Positions 7,465 to 16,952 of a DNA stretch of 64,000 nucleotides are shown piece after piece. The DNA lies in assembly GCF_035974275.1 (NCBI RefSeq), contig NZ_CP142422.1, positions 1,674,001 to 1,738,000 on the forward strand, given 5' to 3'. Each line of letters opens with the position of its first letter. Position 1 is the first letter of the stretch. The notes beneath the pieces were generated by a model. The model was not told the origin of the DNA and searched no databases. It saw nothing but the letters and a program-made list of their open reading frames with translations. The translations under genes and the position numbers were made by a program. Source of the stretch: Chryseobacterium sp. MYb264. Its GTDB lineage: Bacteria; Bacteroidota; Bacteroidia; Flavobacteriales; Weeksellaceae.

Positions 7465-9156
7465 TCACGAATTTACTGCTTTCGGCTTATAAAACAATAA
7501 CCCAATTGCAGAAAATATAATGACTGCCGCCGCCCCGATCACATTAAGCCAGAGAAAAGAAACAATATCGAACTGATAAATGGCAATCACCGTAATTTCT
7601 GATAATATGGCAGAAATAAATACGTTTTTCCCATTGACTTTTTTATAATAAAACGCAACCAGAAAAATCCCCAAAATAGGACCATAGAAAAGCGAACCTA
7701 AAACGTTTACCGCTTCAATAAGAGAACCCATCTGAGTAGCAAACATCGCAACACCGATTGAGAAAATACCCCAGGCTAAAGTGTGCAGTCGACTGTACTT
7801 TAATTCGGTTGCATCATCAGGAATTTCTTTTTTAAATATCAAATGAACATCTTTTAATGAACATGCGGCAAGGGAATTCAATGCTGCTGAAATAGAACCC
7901 CAACTGGCGAGAAAAATAACAGCAAACAGCAAACCGATCATTCCGACTGGCAAGGTATTTTTTACGAAGTACAGGAAAATATAATTGGTATCCGTTTTTT
8001 CCGCATTATAGTTTGAATTATTAATCGCTTCTTCTACTCTTCCGTGAAGTGCTTTTACTTTTGTTTGGGTATTTTTAAAATCGTCAATCGTTTTACTAAG
8101 TTCAGGAGAATCAGTTTCTTTTAATTTTAAAATTTCTTTTGATTCTTCATTAAATTTTAACTGCAAATCCTGATGTTCTTTTTCAAAAACAGCAGCCTGT
8201 TCAGGTTTTGTTTCCTTTAAATATTGATAAGAACGTTCATTAAAATAAATAGGAGCCGGTTTTAGAGAAAAGAATGCGAAAAGCAAAGCTCCAATCAAAA
8301 GAATCGCAAACTGCATCGGAATTTTAACCAACCCGTTCAGTAACAGCCCCATTTTTGCATTGGTATTGTCTTTTGCGGTAATATATCTCCCAACCTGGCT
8401 CTGGTCTGTCCCGAAGTAAGAAAGCGCCAGAAAAAAACCACCAATCAGTCCGCTCCAGATATTGTATTTATCTTTCCAATCGAATTCTGTGGTGATGACG
8501 TTGAGCTTTCCGGATTTCCCGGCGAGATAAAGGGCATCATTAAAACCAATTCCATTCGGCATATTTTCAATCAGCAAATAACCAGCAAAAGCCATTGTTC
8601 CCAAGATAATGAGAAACTGTAGTTTTTGGGTGTGAGCAATCGCTTTTGCACCGCCAACATAGGTATAAATCAGTAAAATTCCACCTGTTAAAACATTCGT
8701 TAAATAAATATTCCAGTTTAAAACGCTTGACAAGATGATACTCGGGGCGTAAATGCTTATTCCTGTTGATAATCCTCTCGAAAAAAGAAAAAGCAGTGAA
8801 GTGAGTACCCTCGTTTTTTTATCAAAACGGTTTTCTAAATATTCGTAAGCCGTGTAGACATTTAAGCGCTGAAAAATCGGGATAAACGTAATACAGATCA
8901 CAATCATCGCCAAAGGCAGTCCAAAGTAATACTGGACGAAACGCATCCCGTCTGTATATGCCTGTCCCGGTGCTGAAAGAAAGGTGATGGCACTTGCCTG
9001 AGTCGCCATAATCCCTATCAACACAATGTACCAGGGCATTTTATTATCTGCTTTCAGGTAAGATTCGTTGCTTTTCTGTCCACGACCGATGAATACACCG
9101 TAAACAACCACCGCAACAAGGGTAAAAATTAAAACAGTCCAATCTATCGTACTCAT
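7465..9156 (-). CDS. Sodium:solute symporter (SSS family)
   Basis: 563 residues with about 13-14 predicted membrane helices. It begins with WTVLIFTLVAVVVYGVFIGR and has SSS-like stretches (PWYIVLIGIMATQASAITFL, YFGTDQSQVGRYI). It should take up an organic solute with sodium across the inner membrane; the substrate cannot be told, but sialic acid or sugar transport is common in the family. A charged, helix-rich insertion of about 90 residues (roughly 305-395, many Glu/Lys) lies between two membrane segments and is longer than in typical members. The start ATG overlaps the stop of the small ORF 9153-9257 (ATGA), implying coupled translation. Confidence 0.88.
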   Translation of the reverse strand: MSTIDWTVLIFTLVAVVVYGVFIGRGQKSNESYLKADNKMPWYIVLIGIMATQASAITFLSAPGQAYTDGMRFVQYYFGLPLAMIVICITFIPIFQRLNVYTAYEYLENRFDKKTRVLTSLLFLFSRGLSTGISIYAPSIILSSVLNWNIYLTNVLTGGILLIYTYVGGAKAIAHTQKLQFLIILGTMAFAGYLLIENMPNGIGFNDALYLAGKSGKLNVITTEFDWKDKYNIWSGLIGGFFLALSYFGTDQSQVGRYITAKDNTNAKMGLLLNGLVKIPMQFAILLIGALLFAFFSLKPAPIYFNERSYQYLKETKPEQAAVFEKEHQDLQLKFNEESKEILKLKETDSPELSKTIDDFKNTQTKVKALHGRVEEAINNSNYNAEKTDTNYIFLYFVKNTLPVGMIGLLFAVIFLASWGSISAALNSLAACSLKDVHLIFKKEIPDDATELKYSRLHTLAWGIFSIGVAMFATQMGSLIEAVNVLGSLFYGPILGIFLVAFYYKKVNGKNVFISAILSEITVIAIYQFDIVSFLWLNVIGAAAVIIFSAIGLLFYKPKAVNS

Positions 9157-9257
9157 GTCCAGAATTTAGTAAACCAATAATAAAATGCGATCTGACCTAT
9201 TAACGCAACGGCTAATAGGATGTACCAGATATTCCAGTTTTTTAGTTGCTTGTTCAT
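9153..9257 (-). CDS. 34-residue single-pass membrane protein, overlapping both neighbours
   Basis: Encodes MNKQLKNWNIWYILLAVALI and then GQIAFYYWFTKFWT: a short basic N-terminus and one hydrophobic helix of about 20 residues. Its ATG overlaps the stop codon of the PIG-L gene (TGATG), and its TGA overlaps the start of the symporter (ATGA). This arrangement strongly suggests translational coupling. It may be a small subunit or assembly factor for the symporter, which is an inference from context. It falls below usual gene-calling length limits. Confidence 0.72.
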   Translation of the reverse strand: MNKQLKNWNIWYILLAVALIGQIAFYYWFTKFWT

Positions 9258-11755
9258 CAGTTTTTCTGTGCAGATAAAAAGTTTAAAAATAAACGGGCTG
9301 CCCCCACATTTCCGGCTGGCAACTGTCTGAAAAATGCTAAAGGCGTATAAATAAAATTACCTTTCCCATATTTTGCATACAACGTTGATCCCTGCAGCGG
9401 TTCTTCACCGGTATCATGCATTTCAAAAAGCGGTTCATATGCAGCATCCCATTGAGCAGGGAAATAAGCGCCACGTTCCTGTACCCAGCCATTAAAATCA
9501 TTCGCTGTAATTTTATTCGGAAAGTTCAGGAGTTTATGATTTGGATTTAAAAATTTAACCTCAGCATTTTCCTCAGTAACACGTTTATTGGCAATCGTAA
9601 AATTGTACATTCCCAATTGTTCAACCGTTGTATCCTGATTCGTGTTATACTGCATCACCAAATTGCCTCCACCTTTTACATAAGACCATAAAAAAGGCAT
9701 CCAGCGACTCAGTTTTTTCTCTGTATTATTGGCACGTACACCAAGAACAATGGCATCATATTGTGACAACTTGTTCTGACTGCCGTTTGCAGATTCATTG
9801 ATGCTGCCATAAAAATCTTCATCTTTTAACACATCCACCTGAACACCTGCAATTCTTAGGAATTCAGGAATAAAATCTCCGGCACCTTGTACATAACCCA
9901 CTTTTTTTACCTTCGACTGAATGTCACCTTTCATTACAGCTACCGTTGCAGGCGCAAAATATTGTAAGGAAGGTAAATGTGGGTATTGAATTAATATCTG
10001 TTTTTTATTATATGTAATTCCATCAGCAACAAAATTGGCGTCCAACTGCAATTGATTTGATTTTACTGAGGCAAGCTTTGCTTTTGGAATCAAATACTCT
10101 ATAGTCGTATCTTTTCCATTCAGTGATTTCACATCAGCAACTCCTAAATTTTGTCCATTATAAACCAGATTAATCTTCCCGTTGCTGAACTGTTTATTGG
10201 AATTAACCTTAACATTTAAACTCACAGGTAAATCTTCATTTTCTTTAACTAAATAAAGCGGTTGTGTAAATTTCAGTTCCAAGGCAGGAACAATACGCAA
10301 AGCTTCCACCACATCACCACGCACCGGATCTAATTTCTTGAAAGATAAAGGAAGGTTAACCTGAAACTTCTCAGAACCGATTTTTAAACCAAGCAAAATA
10401 GTAAGGGGCGATTCTGCCTCTGGTAAACCGACTACAGTATCATTCGGAACAGAGAAAGTAGCCGCATTTACCGCAGGTTTTGCCAACCAGTAAGGTTCTG
10501 TGAGTGCTGCATCAGCAGGAATCTGAATATCATGCTGAATGGTAATTAATGAATCTTTTGATAGTTTTCTATTGAAGCTTTCTGAGGTATTCAACCATTT
10601 TACATTTTCTAAAACGACAGGATTTTCAGCTCTTGAAATCAGATTTAATCTGAAATTATAATGATCCCCGGCAACAGCCTCGGCCTGATTGGTCACCACC
10701 TCACCCATAAATCCGGCACAGCTTAAAATGATGTTATCGAGAGATTTAATTTTATCTTTTTTCAGATCTAAATCTTTTAACTCCAAAACCTTTTTTCGCA
10801 AAGAAAACAATGCAGGCAAGCTAAGATCGGGATTATTGAAATTGAATGTGGAAATAATTTGATCTAATGACCGGTCAATATCGGCATTTCCCTGTGAAGT
10901 CCATGTTTTAGAAACTCCATCAAAAAGATTTGTTTTTGCAGGCTCACCAGCAACGTGGGAAAAATATTCCGTTTTGATACCCGCTAAAGACTGTGTTCCC
11001 GCACCCTGGCTTTTATGCAAACTTCTGCTTAATCCTGCCAGTTCGCCATACCCCATTCCTAATTGTGCATCATATTGTCCAACGGTGACTTTCAGTTGGT
11101 TTTCAGCCGTTGTATTGTTACTTCCAAATCGGAAAGTATTCCACAAAATGCGTTTTGGCTGCCATACATTGACATATTTCAGTTGATCAGGGAAAGCTGT
11201 TTTGTCGCCAGCCAGCTTAAACGCTTTTTCCGCAACGACAGCCGAAGCCGCATGTTGCCCGTGTCCCGCCGCCGCAGTAGGCGGAAAACGACAAATGATC
11301 ACATCCGGGCGGAATTGGCGGATAATCCACACGACATCCGCTGTAATGCTGTCTGCATCCCATTGTTTAAAAGTATCGGTTGTATTTTTAGAAAATCCGA
11401 AATCAATTGCGCGGGTAAAAAACTGTTGGGCTCCGTCCAGCTTTCTTGCTTCCAAAAGCTCATGTGTTCTGATTAAACCCAATGCAGCTCCCTGTTCTGT
11501 ACCTAATAAATTTTGCCCACCATCTCCTCTGGTTAAAGATAAATAGCCCGTTTCCACGTTCTGATCGTTGATTAACCAGGAAAGTAATCCCGTATTTTCG
11601 TCATCGGGATGAGCCGCAAGATATAAAACTTTAGGAAGTTGTTTAAGGGTTTTAAGTTCTCTGTAAATTTCAGATGACTTTGAAGGCCGAATCTGTTGCG
11701 CCGAAAAAACCGTACATAACCCAAGGATAAATACAGTGCTTACTTTTTTGAACAT
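9257..11755 (-). CDS. Secreted PIG-L family deacetylase with long C-terminal region
   Basis: 832 residues from the chosen start. A longer frame begins at 11821, but the ATG at 11755 gives a proper signal peptide (MFKKVSTVFILGLCTVFSAQ) and lies 20 bp below a TATATTTG promoter box. The N-terminal domain has the zinc motif AHPDDE, 'LSLTRGDGGQN' and 'GHGQH', all features of PIG-L/LmbE deacetylases that hydrolyse N-acetyl groups on sugars. Then come beta-rich segments and a C-terminal region with a 'YDAIVLGVRANN' / 'GGGNLVMQYNTN' Rossmann-like (ThuA/GATase-like) pattern. It is first in an operon with a small membrane protein and a symporter, which suggests deacetylation of a glycan or glycoside followed by uptake. 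Confidence 0.87.
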   Translation of the reverse strand: MFKKVSTVFILGLCTVFSAQQIRPSKSSEIYRELKTLKQLPKVLYLAAHPDDENTGLLSWLINDQNVETGYLSLTRGDGGQNLLGTEQGAALGLIRTHELLEARKLDGAQQFFTRAIDFGFSKNTTDTFKQWDADSITADVVWIIRQFRPDVIICRFPPTAAAGHGQHAASAVVAEKAFKLAGDKTAFPDQLKYVNVWQPKRILWNTFRFGSNNTTAENQLKVTVGQYDAQLGMGYGELAGLSRSLHKSQGAGTQSLAGIKTEYFSHVAGEPAKTNLFDGVSKTWTSQGNADIDRSLDQIISTFNFNNPDLSLPALFSLRKKVLELKDLDLKKDKIKSLDNIILSCAGFMGEVVTNQAEAVAGDHYNFRLNLISRAENPVVLENVKWLNTSESFNRKLSKDSLITIQHDIQIPADAALTEPYWLAKPAVNAATFSVPNDTVVGLPEAESPLTILLGLKIGSEKFQVNLPLSFKKLDPVRGDVVEALRIVPALELKFTQPLYLVKENEDLPVSLNVKVNSNKQFSNGKINLVYNGQNLGVADVKSLNGKDTTIEYLIPKAKLASVKSNQLQLDANFVADGITYNKKQILIQYPHLPSLQYFAPATVAVMKGDIQSKVKKVGYVQGAGDFIPEFLRIAGVQVDVLKDEDFYGSINESANGSQNKLSQYDAIVLGVRANNTEKKLSRWMPFLWSYVKGGGNLVMQYNTNQDTTVEQLGMYNFTIANKRVTEENAEVKFLNPNHKLLNFPNKITANDFNGWVQERGAYFPAQWDAAYEPLFEMHDTGEEPLQGSTLYAKYGKGNFIYTPLAFFRQLPAGNVGAARLFLNFLSAQKN

Positions 11756-11774
11756 ATTAATTTGCTTTGCGGGG

Positions 11775-11782
11775 CAAATATA
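11775..11782 (-). promoter_or_regulatory. Bacteroidota -7 promoter box for the PIG-L operon
   Basis: TATATTTG on the minus strand matches TAnnTTTG exactly, 20 bp before the chosen start at 11755. A TTG lies about 26 bp further upstream, slightly far for the usual -33 element. Confidence 0.6.
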
Positions 11783-12153
11783 AGTAAATCGTTTTTCTTT
11801 CAGTCTTTCAAGGAAAAGCAATCACAACAAATGCAGGAAACAGGTATTTATTATATCAGAAGCCTACCCGGAAGTAAATTGACAGACTTCAGGCACCCTA
11901 TTGCGACATACTTCTTTTTGACAAAAATAAACTCACGATACAGCGAGAGCAGCCCATAATCATTCAGAATCAACAGTTATATCCTTTAATCATAATTTAT
12001 TCCTATTTTTGACGGCGTACTGTTGAAAAAAAGTAGGCAGACAACTTATTTAAACAGTTTACAGCACCGTTCCCGCAAGCAAACAGACAAAAAAGTATTT
12101 TATTTATCTTTACATTCTTCAGTATTTTAAACTTCAACAGAAATAAACATCTG
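11783..12153. other. Divergent intergenic region, no gene seen
   Basis: Between the PIG-L promoter box and the histidine kinase start. I see AT-rich DNA with short frames only, no palindrome and no recognisable RNA. The kinase promoter must lie in its right half but I cannot pick a convincing box. Confidence 0.35.
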
Positions 12154-14361
12154 ATGTACAGATTATTAATCATAATCACTTTAATTATTTTTCCGATTTT
12201 TCCCAAGGCACAGGACGCTGTACGCCAGTTGGAGACGGAATATCTTAATGCTAAAGGCAAAACAGCGGAGCAGTTGAATATTGCTCCCAGATATGCTACT
12301 GCCCTATTTTTTCATCAGTTAAAATCCAGATCCTACGAGATTCTGAATCATAATATTTCCGTTGCTGCCAAACAGCCTGACGGAAAATATGCTGCCATTC
12401 TGTATGCCGTTCAGGCGATGAATTACCGGCTGGATAACCGAGAGTCTGAATCTTTAAAAAGCCTGGAAATGGCAAACAGATACAGCTTAAAAACCAGCAA
12501 TGAAGAAGCTAAAGGCTATTTTCATTATGCTAAAGGATGGATTCTGACCCGTAACAATAAAACCGCTGAAGCAGTGGCTGCCTATTTAAAGGCAATCTAC
12601 TATTACGAAAACTCTCCCACTACTTCTACTCTGTATGGTAGATTTGGGAATGCTGCTAAAGAACTTTCGGCCATCTATTCTAATCTCCATGAATACCAGC
12701 TGGAAGAAAAGTACAGCAAACAGTTTCTGCTGCTGGCATCAAAGCAATATGACCCCAACCTGATCTTCGATGCGTATATGCGGATGGGATATGTATATGA
12801 ACAAAAGTATGCTCAAAATACAACAGACTTCAGCGTTAGAAACAAAGCGGAACAGTACTATATCATGGCTATTTCAACATTTGATAAAAATAAAAATGCG
12901 ATGGTCAACAGGAGCAGTCTTTCGTATGCTGCGATTAATTTAGCCAATCTGTATATCGATTTTGACAAAGGAAAGGCACTGAAATATGCTCTTTTAGCGA
13001 ATAAAGTAAGCCTGGAAACAGGAGATCCTATTCACATCGCCTCTTCATTTGGAATCTTGGCTGAAATAGCCATTAACGAAAAGGATTATGATCTTGCCAG
13101 ATCGTACTTTCTGAAAGCCTCCGCAGAAATAGGAAAAAGTTCTGTGAGAGATCCCAATATAGAACTTTCTATACAGGAGTCCCTATCCCGGATCAGTGAG
13201 GAACAGGGACATTATCAAGAGGCATTGGGGTACTATAAGCAGTATTTAAATCAGTATAAAAATGTATATGACCAGGAAAAACTTGATATTACCAAAAGAT
13301 TAGAGTCGCAGTTTGAACAAGAAAGACAGGAGCAGAAGTACACCAAGCTGCAGTGGGAAAGTGATAAAAGGGCGCAGGAAATTAAACTGATCAACATGAT
13401 CCGTTCCCGGCGTGAGCAGGTGTATAACAACTTAAAACTGGTAGAGGAAAACCAAAGGGAGCGATTGAAATTTTCGGAACTCGAATCTGAAAAAAAAGAG
13501 CAGCAGCTTCGTATGGCAAAACTTGAAACCGAACAAAAAAATAAAGACATCAGCAGCTATAAAAAGCTTCTGATATTCAAAGAAAAAATCAACACCTATT
13601 ACATCATTTTTCTTTTCATCTTCATTATTCTGGTTACTGTATTGCTGTATGCTTATAAGCAGAGAGCCAAATCCATGAAACAACGAGACGAACTGCATTT
13701 TTTAGCGATTGAAAAAGAAAAGCAAAACTCAAAAATATCTACCCTTACGGCTCTTCTCGAAGGGCAGGAAAAGGAAAGAGGCCGCTTGGCCCGTGATCTT
13801 CATGATGGTTTAGGAGGACTGCTCTCCGGTACCAAGCATCAGCTTTCTTATTTAGACCTTGGCCATTCCGGAAAAATAGAAGAAGGTATTTCAAAGTCCA
13901 TCAGCCAAATTGACGGAGCTGTGGAAGAACTCCGGCGGGTAGCCCATAATTTAATGCCTGATTTATTAATGAAGTACGGCTTAAAAGCAGCCATTAAAGA
14001 TTTTGCTTCGCGGATTTCCAACAATGCCCTGGAAATCCACACGGAATTTATGAACTGTAATCATTCGCTAAGCAAGGAAAAACAGTTGATTATTTACAGA
14101 ATCATTCAGGAACTGGTTAATAATTCCATTAAGCATGCCGAAGCATCGGAAATTATCATTCAGCTCAGTGAAGAAGAAAAAGTACTGCATGTAACTGTTG
14201 AAGACAACGGTAAAGGTTTTGATTATCAAAATACAGATATCCGTAAGACAGCAGGCTTTCATAATATTGACTTACGGGTCCGGTTTCTGAAAGGCACCAT
14301 GAGCATCACTTCCAGGCTGAATACAGGAACCAGTGCAGAACTTCAAATACCAATTCATTAA
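12154..14361 (+). CDS. TPR-containing sensor histidine kinase (NarL/HisKA_3 type)
   Basis: 735 residues. Signal peptide at 1-20 (LIIFPIFPKAQ), then about 380 residues of tetratricopeptide-like helical repeats in the periplasm. A Gln/Glu/Lys-rich coiled coil follows (about 390-475), then one membrane helix (about 482-503) and a cytoplasmic kinase. The HisKA_3 site is RLARDLHDGLGG with His550; the ATPase N box is ELVNNSIKH and the G box is VEDNGKGFDY. It should autophosphorylate in response to a periplasmic ligand or protein contact and pass phosphate to the regulator encoded 2 bp downstream. Length and architecture are typical of Bacteroidota. Confidence 0.92.
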   Translation: MYRLLIIITLIIFPIFPKAQDAVRQLETEYLNAKGKTAEQLNIAPRYATALFFHQLKSRSYEILNHNISVAAKQPDGKYAAILYAVQAMNYRLDNRESESLKSLEMANRYSLKTSNEEAKGYFHYAKGWILTRNNKTAEAVAAYLKAIYYYENSPTTSTLYGRFGNAAKELSAIYSNLHEYQLEEKYSKQFLLLASKQYDPNLIFDAYMRMGYVYEQKYAQNTTDFSVRNKAEQYYIMAISTFDKNKNAMVNRSSLSYAAINLANLYIDFDKGKALKYALLANKVSLETGDPIHIASSFGILAEIAINEKDYDLARSYFLKASAEIGKSSVRDPNIELSIQESLSRISEEQGHYQEALGYYKQYLNQYKNVYDQEKLDITKRLESQFEQERQEQKYTKLQWESDKRAQEIKLINMIRSRREQVYNNLKLVEENQRERLKFSELESEKKEQQLRMAKLETEQKNKDISSYKKLLIFKEKINTYYIIFLFIFIILVTVLLYAYKQRAKSMKQRDELHFLAIEKEKQNSKISTLTALLEGQEKERGRLARDLHDGLGGLLSGTKHQLSYLDLGHSGKIEEGISKSISQIDGAVEELRRVAHNLMPDLLMKYGLKAAIKDFASRISNNALEIHTEFMNCNHSLSKEKQLIIYRIIQELVNNSIKHAEASEIIIQLSEEEKVLHVTVEDNGKGFDYQNTDIRKTAGFHNIDLRVRFLKGTMSITSRLNTGTSAELQIPIH

Positions 14362-14363
14362 AT

Positions 14364-14993
14364 ATGATAAAAGTAGCCATAACAGATGATCACCCGCTTC
14401 TTTTAGAGGGGCTGAAAAACATTTTGGAAAATAGCCCCGAAATAGAGGTGACAGGCTGTTTCAGAAATGTAAAGGAAATGAATACGGGGCTTTCTGAGCA
14501 GGCCGTCGACATTTTATTGCTGGATATAAATCTCGCCGATATCAACAGCATTGAAATTATCAGGCCTCTGAAAAAAAAGTATAGCGATCTTCAGATTATT
14601 ATCCTGAGTGTACACAATGAGCTTCCCGTTATCAACAGTACGCTTGCTGAGGGAGCTATGGGATATATCCAGAAAAATGCTTCCGTCTCCGAAATTCTGG
14701 AAGGCATAAGCTCCGTCTATTCAGGTAAACGCTTCTTATGTATGCAGACCCATTCTATCCTTGAAAAACAGTCTGAGAACGGGCTGAATCACGTCCCGAA
14801 ACTGACACGGAGGGAAAAGGAAATTTTGGCGGAAGCCGCCAAAGGACTCACCACCAATCAAATGGCAGAAAAATTGTTTATCAGCCCTCATACAGTAGAA
14901 AGCCACAGGAAAAATCTTATCGAAAAATTTCAGACCGCCAATCTCAGTTCAGCCATTAAGCTGGCTATTGAATATGGTCTTATCATCGAATAA
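14364..14993 (+). CDS. LuxR/NarL-type response regulator
   Basis: 209 residues: receiver with acidic pocket Asp8-Asp9 and phosphoacceptor Asp54 (LLLDINLAD), then a LuxR-type helix-turn-helix (LTRREKEILAEAAKGLTTNQ, then AEKLFISPHTVESHRKNLIE). It is almost certainly the partner of the kinase immediately upstream (2 bp apart). Targets are unknown. A strong hairpin terminator follows. Confidence 0.93.
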   Translation: MIKVAITDDHPLLLEGLKNILENSPEIEVTGCFRNVKEMNTGLSEQAVDILLLDINLADINSIEIIRPLKKKYSDLQIIILSVHNELPVINSTLAEGAMGYIQKNASVSEILEGISSVYSGKRFLCMQTHSILEKQSENGLNHVPKLTRREKEILAEAAKGLTTNQMAEKLFISPHTVESHRKNLIEKFQTANLSSAIKLAIEYGLIIE

Positions 14994-15007
14994 AAAGGAC
15001 AAATCGC

Positions 15008-15045
15008 AAAAAGGTCCGCTTTCACATAGGAAGCAGACCTTTTTT
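15008..15045 (+). terminator. Bidirectional terminator after the kinase/regulator pair
   Basis: AAAAAGGTC.GCTTTC and GAAGC.GACCTTTTT pair around ACATAG, with an A run before and a T run after. It serves the regulator gene on the plus strand and possibly the minus-strand gene ending at 15073. Confidence 0.85.
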
Positions 15046-15072
15046 ATATAGTAGATAATCAGGTGTGTTTTT

Positions 15073-15639
15073 TTAGTCTTTAAATTTCAATACAGCATTG
15101 AATAGATTTTTCTTTCCTGTTACATCGTACTCGTCGTTATATTCCGCCTCATACATGAGGACATACAGATTTCCGCTAAGATCTTTTAAAGAGATAGCCC
15201 GGTCGTTCATAATATCGTAAACCCGTGAGATTGTACGCGTCCCAGTCCATTGTTTTGAGTTACCTTTCGGGGTTTTATCAAATCTGTGATCTTTCGCATC
15301 CGTATAATACCAATACGAAGGTGCGGTATCCATTAAGAACATCTCTTTTTCTTTATTATAAAGCTCTTCTGCCATCCCGGTGTTCTGAAACCAGGGAACT
15401 TCAGGATTAAACAGACCGTAAGCATTTTCGTAGATATTTTTATCGGCTGTAACGCCTAGCAAAAATCCTTCGCCTCCAAAAGACGTAATTTCGAAAACGA
15501 AAGTTGTTTTTCTGAGATCGTATACATCATTCACAGGTTCAATTATTTTTCCATCCTGCTTAATCACTACTTTTAAAGATTGTGCAGACGAAATAAAGCC
15601 GAGCAAACCAAAAAGAAGGTTTAAAATTAATTTTCTCAT
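15073..15639 (-). CDS. Secreted hypothetical protein
   Basis: 188 residues from the ATG at 15639, chosen because it gives a clean signal peptide (MRKLILNLLFGLLGFISSAQ) and because a TATCTTTG promoter box lies about 25 bp upstream. Mature protein is rich in aromatic residues and beta-strand-like (VYDLRKTTFVFEITSFGGEG, YNDEYDVTGKKNLFNAVLKF). I do not recognise the family. Likely periplasmic or surface-exposed. It is monocistronic, ending at the shared hairpin at 15008-15045. Confidence 0.7.
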   Translation of the reverse strand: MRKLILNLLFGLLGFISSAQSLKVVIKQDGKIIEPVNDVYDLRKTTFVFEITSFGGEGFLLGVTADKNIYENAYGLFNPEVPWFQNTGMAEELYNKEKEMFLMDTAPSYWYYTDAKDHRFDKTPKGNSKQWTGTRTISRVYDIMNDRAISLKDLSGNLYVLMYEAEYNDEYDVTGKKNLFNAVLKFKD

Positions 15640-15663
15640 TAAATTATCACTAAGTAACTGCTG

Positions 15664-15671
15664 CAAAGATA
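15664..15671 (-). promoter_or_regulatory. -7 promoter box for the secreted hypothetical gene
   Basis: TATCTTTG on the minus strand matches TAnnTTTG and sits 25 bp before the ATG at 15639. Confidence 0.55.
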
Positions 15672-15731
15672 ATGTACTGCATGCCCATAAATAATGGCTG
15701 ATTTCAGGGGTTTTTCATCTTTCTAATAAAC

Positions 15732-15967
15732 CGTCAGGTGAAAAGGATATCCATCTAATAAAAAGCATTACTGCAATTAATGATGTTCTTTAAATTAAAA
15801 ATCAAAGCTCCGGAAATAGTTCAAAACAACCATCCTACATCGTAATGATCTCTTTGTACAAGAAGAAGGGGACGATAATCTTTTCCGCTAAGCATCTATA
15901 AAAAAATTCAGAAACCTGATGTCTATCCTATCTCTGATTTGATCAAAATATACGAAAAATTGCATTG
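15732..15967 (+). pseudogene. Degenerate LuxR-type response regulator remnant
   Basis: Broken frames here match successive parts of the intact regulator at 34527-35132. SGEKDIHLIKSI matches SSEKDIINSIKHI, then after a frameshift APEIVQNNHPTS matches PSEIVKRLAENPNP, and the end ISDLIKIYEKLH is identical in the last 12 residues. The helix-turn-helix core is mostly lost. The DNA after the stop is also shared with the region behind the intact gene (see 15933-16040). It marks the left border of the polyketide locus, just downstream of the PPTase gene on the opposite strand. Confidence 0.78.
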
Positions 15968-16040
15968 ATGCCATATCATGTCGTCTGAGTAATCTGATGA
16001 ATGACTGGGGAAGCGGGAAGTTCGAAAATATTAAAAAGAA
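15933..16040 (+). repeat. Direct repeat bordering the PKS locus, left copy
   Basis: About 108 bp matching 35097-35210 in the same orientation at roughly 85% by eye. It covers the last codons of the regulator and about 70 bp after its stop (shared blocks GATGCCATATCATGTCGTCT, AATCTGATGAATGA, AAGTTCGAAAA). The right copy lies behind the intact regulator, so the 19-kb PKS locus lies between the two. Confidence 0.75.
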
Positions 16041-16182
16041 ATTTTAGTACATAACAAAAACCACAACCTGCTAAAAGTCAATAAATAAACCCATTTTAAA
16101 TATAAATAAATAACTAACATTCAGTAAATGAAACATTGCTTCCCAGGTAATCAACTAACCACATGAATACCAGTCAAGGATA

Positions 16183-16212
16183 AACAAGCTGGAATGAGAA
16201 CTTCAGCTTGTT
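16183..16212 (-). terminator. Hairpin at the end of the PKS operon
   Basis: AACAAGCTG and CAGCTTGTT pair as a 9-bp stem around a 12-nt loop, 8 bp after the PPTase stop on the minus strand. The following T run is short. Confidence 0.6.
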
Positions 16213-16219
16213 CCGGCAA

Positions 16220-16948
16220 CTAAAACCCCGTGATTTCGTGCCCTATCTCAAGTATTTCGGAAGAATCAAGATCGATATTTCCGGGCAATGCTATGGCAAT
16301 ACAAAAGTTTTCATTCATAAAAACATAAGATTTAAAATGAGGAAAAAACCGGAAAGATACCTCAACGTAGTTTTCTGTTTTTCTGATTCCATTAATTTCA
16401 AAAATCTGCAGATCTGAAGTAAAGCCAATCTGTAAAGCTTTAGCCAAAGATTCTTTGCTGCACCAGAATAAAATATGTTGATTTTCACTGAGCTCGTATG
16501 ACAATTTTTTTTCCTCATCTGTTGCGGAAATAAGTTCCACCCAGTTTTTGGAGTGATTATTAAACTCCACATCAATTCCGGCAAGAATTCTCTCATCAAA
16601 AGCAAAACCCACGGATATATTTTTGCTGTGGGATACACTTATCTTTACGTGAGACGGCATCTCTGTTTTTACAATAGGCTGAAAAAAAATTCCCGAATCA
16701 ATTAAAATTTCGCCGGGGGGCACGTTTAACAGCGCTGAAAGAGCCTTCTTCGCACTGTATTTTCCCTGCAAATAAGAAAATTGTCTGCTTTGAAATGGAT
16801 AAGAATTAAAAACCATTTCTTCCTCCATGTGCAAAAAATCTTTCCTGATCTCGCGAAGCCGTTCAAAAGGACAATCCGAAATCGTGATGATTCCATTGTA
16901 CAATTTGTCCTTACTTTTCATGGAAAGAGAAATGGTTTTATCTACCAT
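16220..16948 (-). CDS. Sfp-type 4'-phosphopantetheinyl transferase
   Basis: 242 residues from ATG 16948, 4 bp after the stop of the preceding gene; a TTG start at 16969 would overlap that gene and looks less likely. Diagnostic motifs are ISVSHSKN (about 104), GIDVEF with Asp126 and Glu128 for magnesium, and WCSKESLAKAL with Glu166. It transfers phosphopantetheine from CoA to carrier-protein serines. As the last gene of the operon it presumably activates the PKS carrier domains. Confidence 0.92.
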   Translation of the reverse strand: MVDKTISLSMKSKDKLYNGIITISDCPFERLREIRKDFLHMEEEMVFNSYPFQSRQFSYLQGKYSAKKALSALLNVPPGEILIDSGIFFQPIVKTEMPSHVKISVSHSKNISVGFAFDERILAGIDVEFNNHSKNWVELISATDEEKKLSYELSENQHILFWCSKESLAKALQIGFTSDLQIFEINGIRKTENYVEVSFRFFPHFKSYVFMNENFCIAIALPGNIDLDSSEILEIGHEITGF

Positions 16949-16952
16949 ATTT

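Noticed and set aside
9257..11821. Longer start at 11821 for the PIG-L deacetylase
   Set aside because: It lies upstream of a TATATTTG promoter box and would hide the signal peptide that begins at the ATG at 11755.
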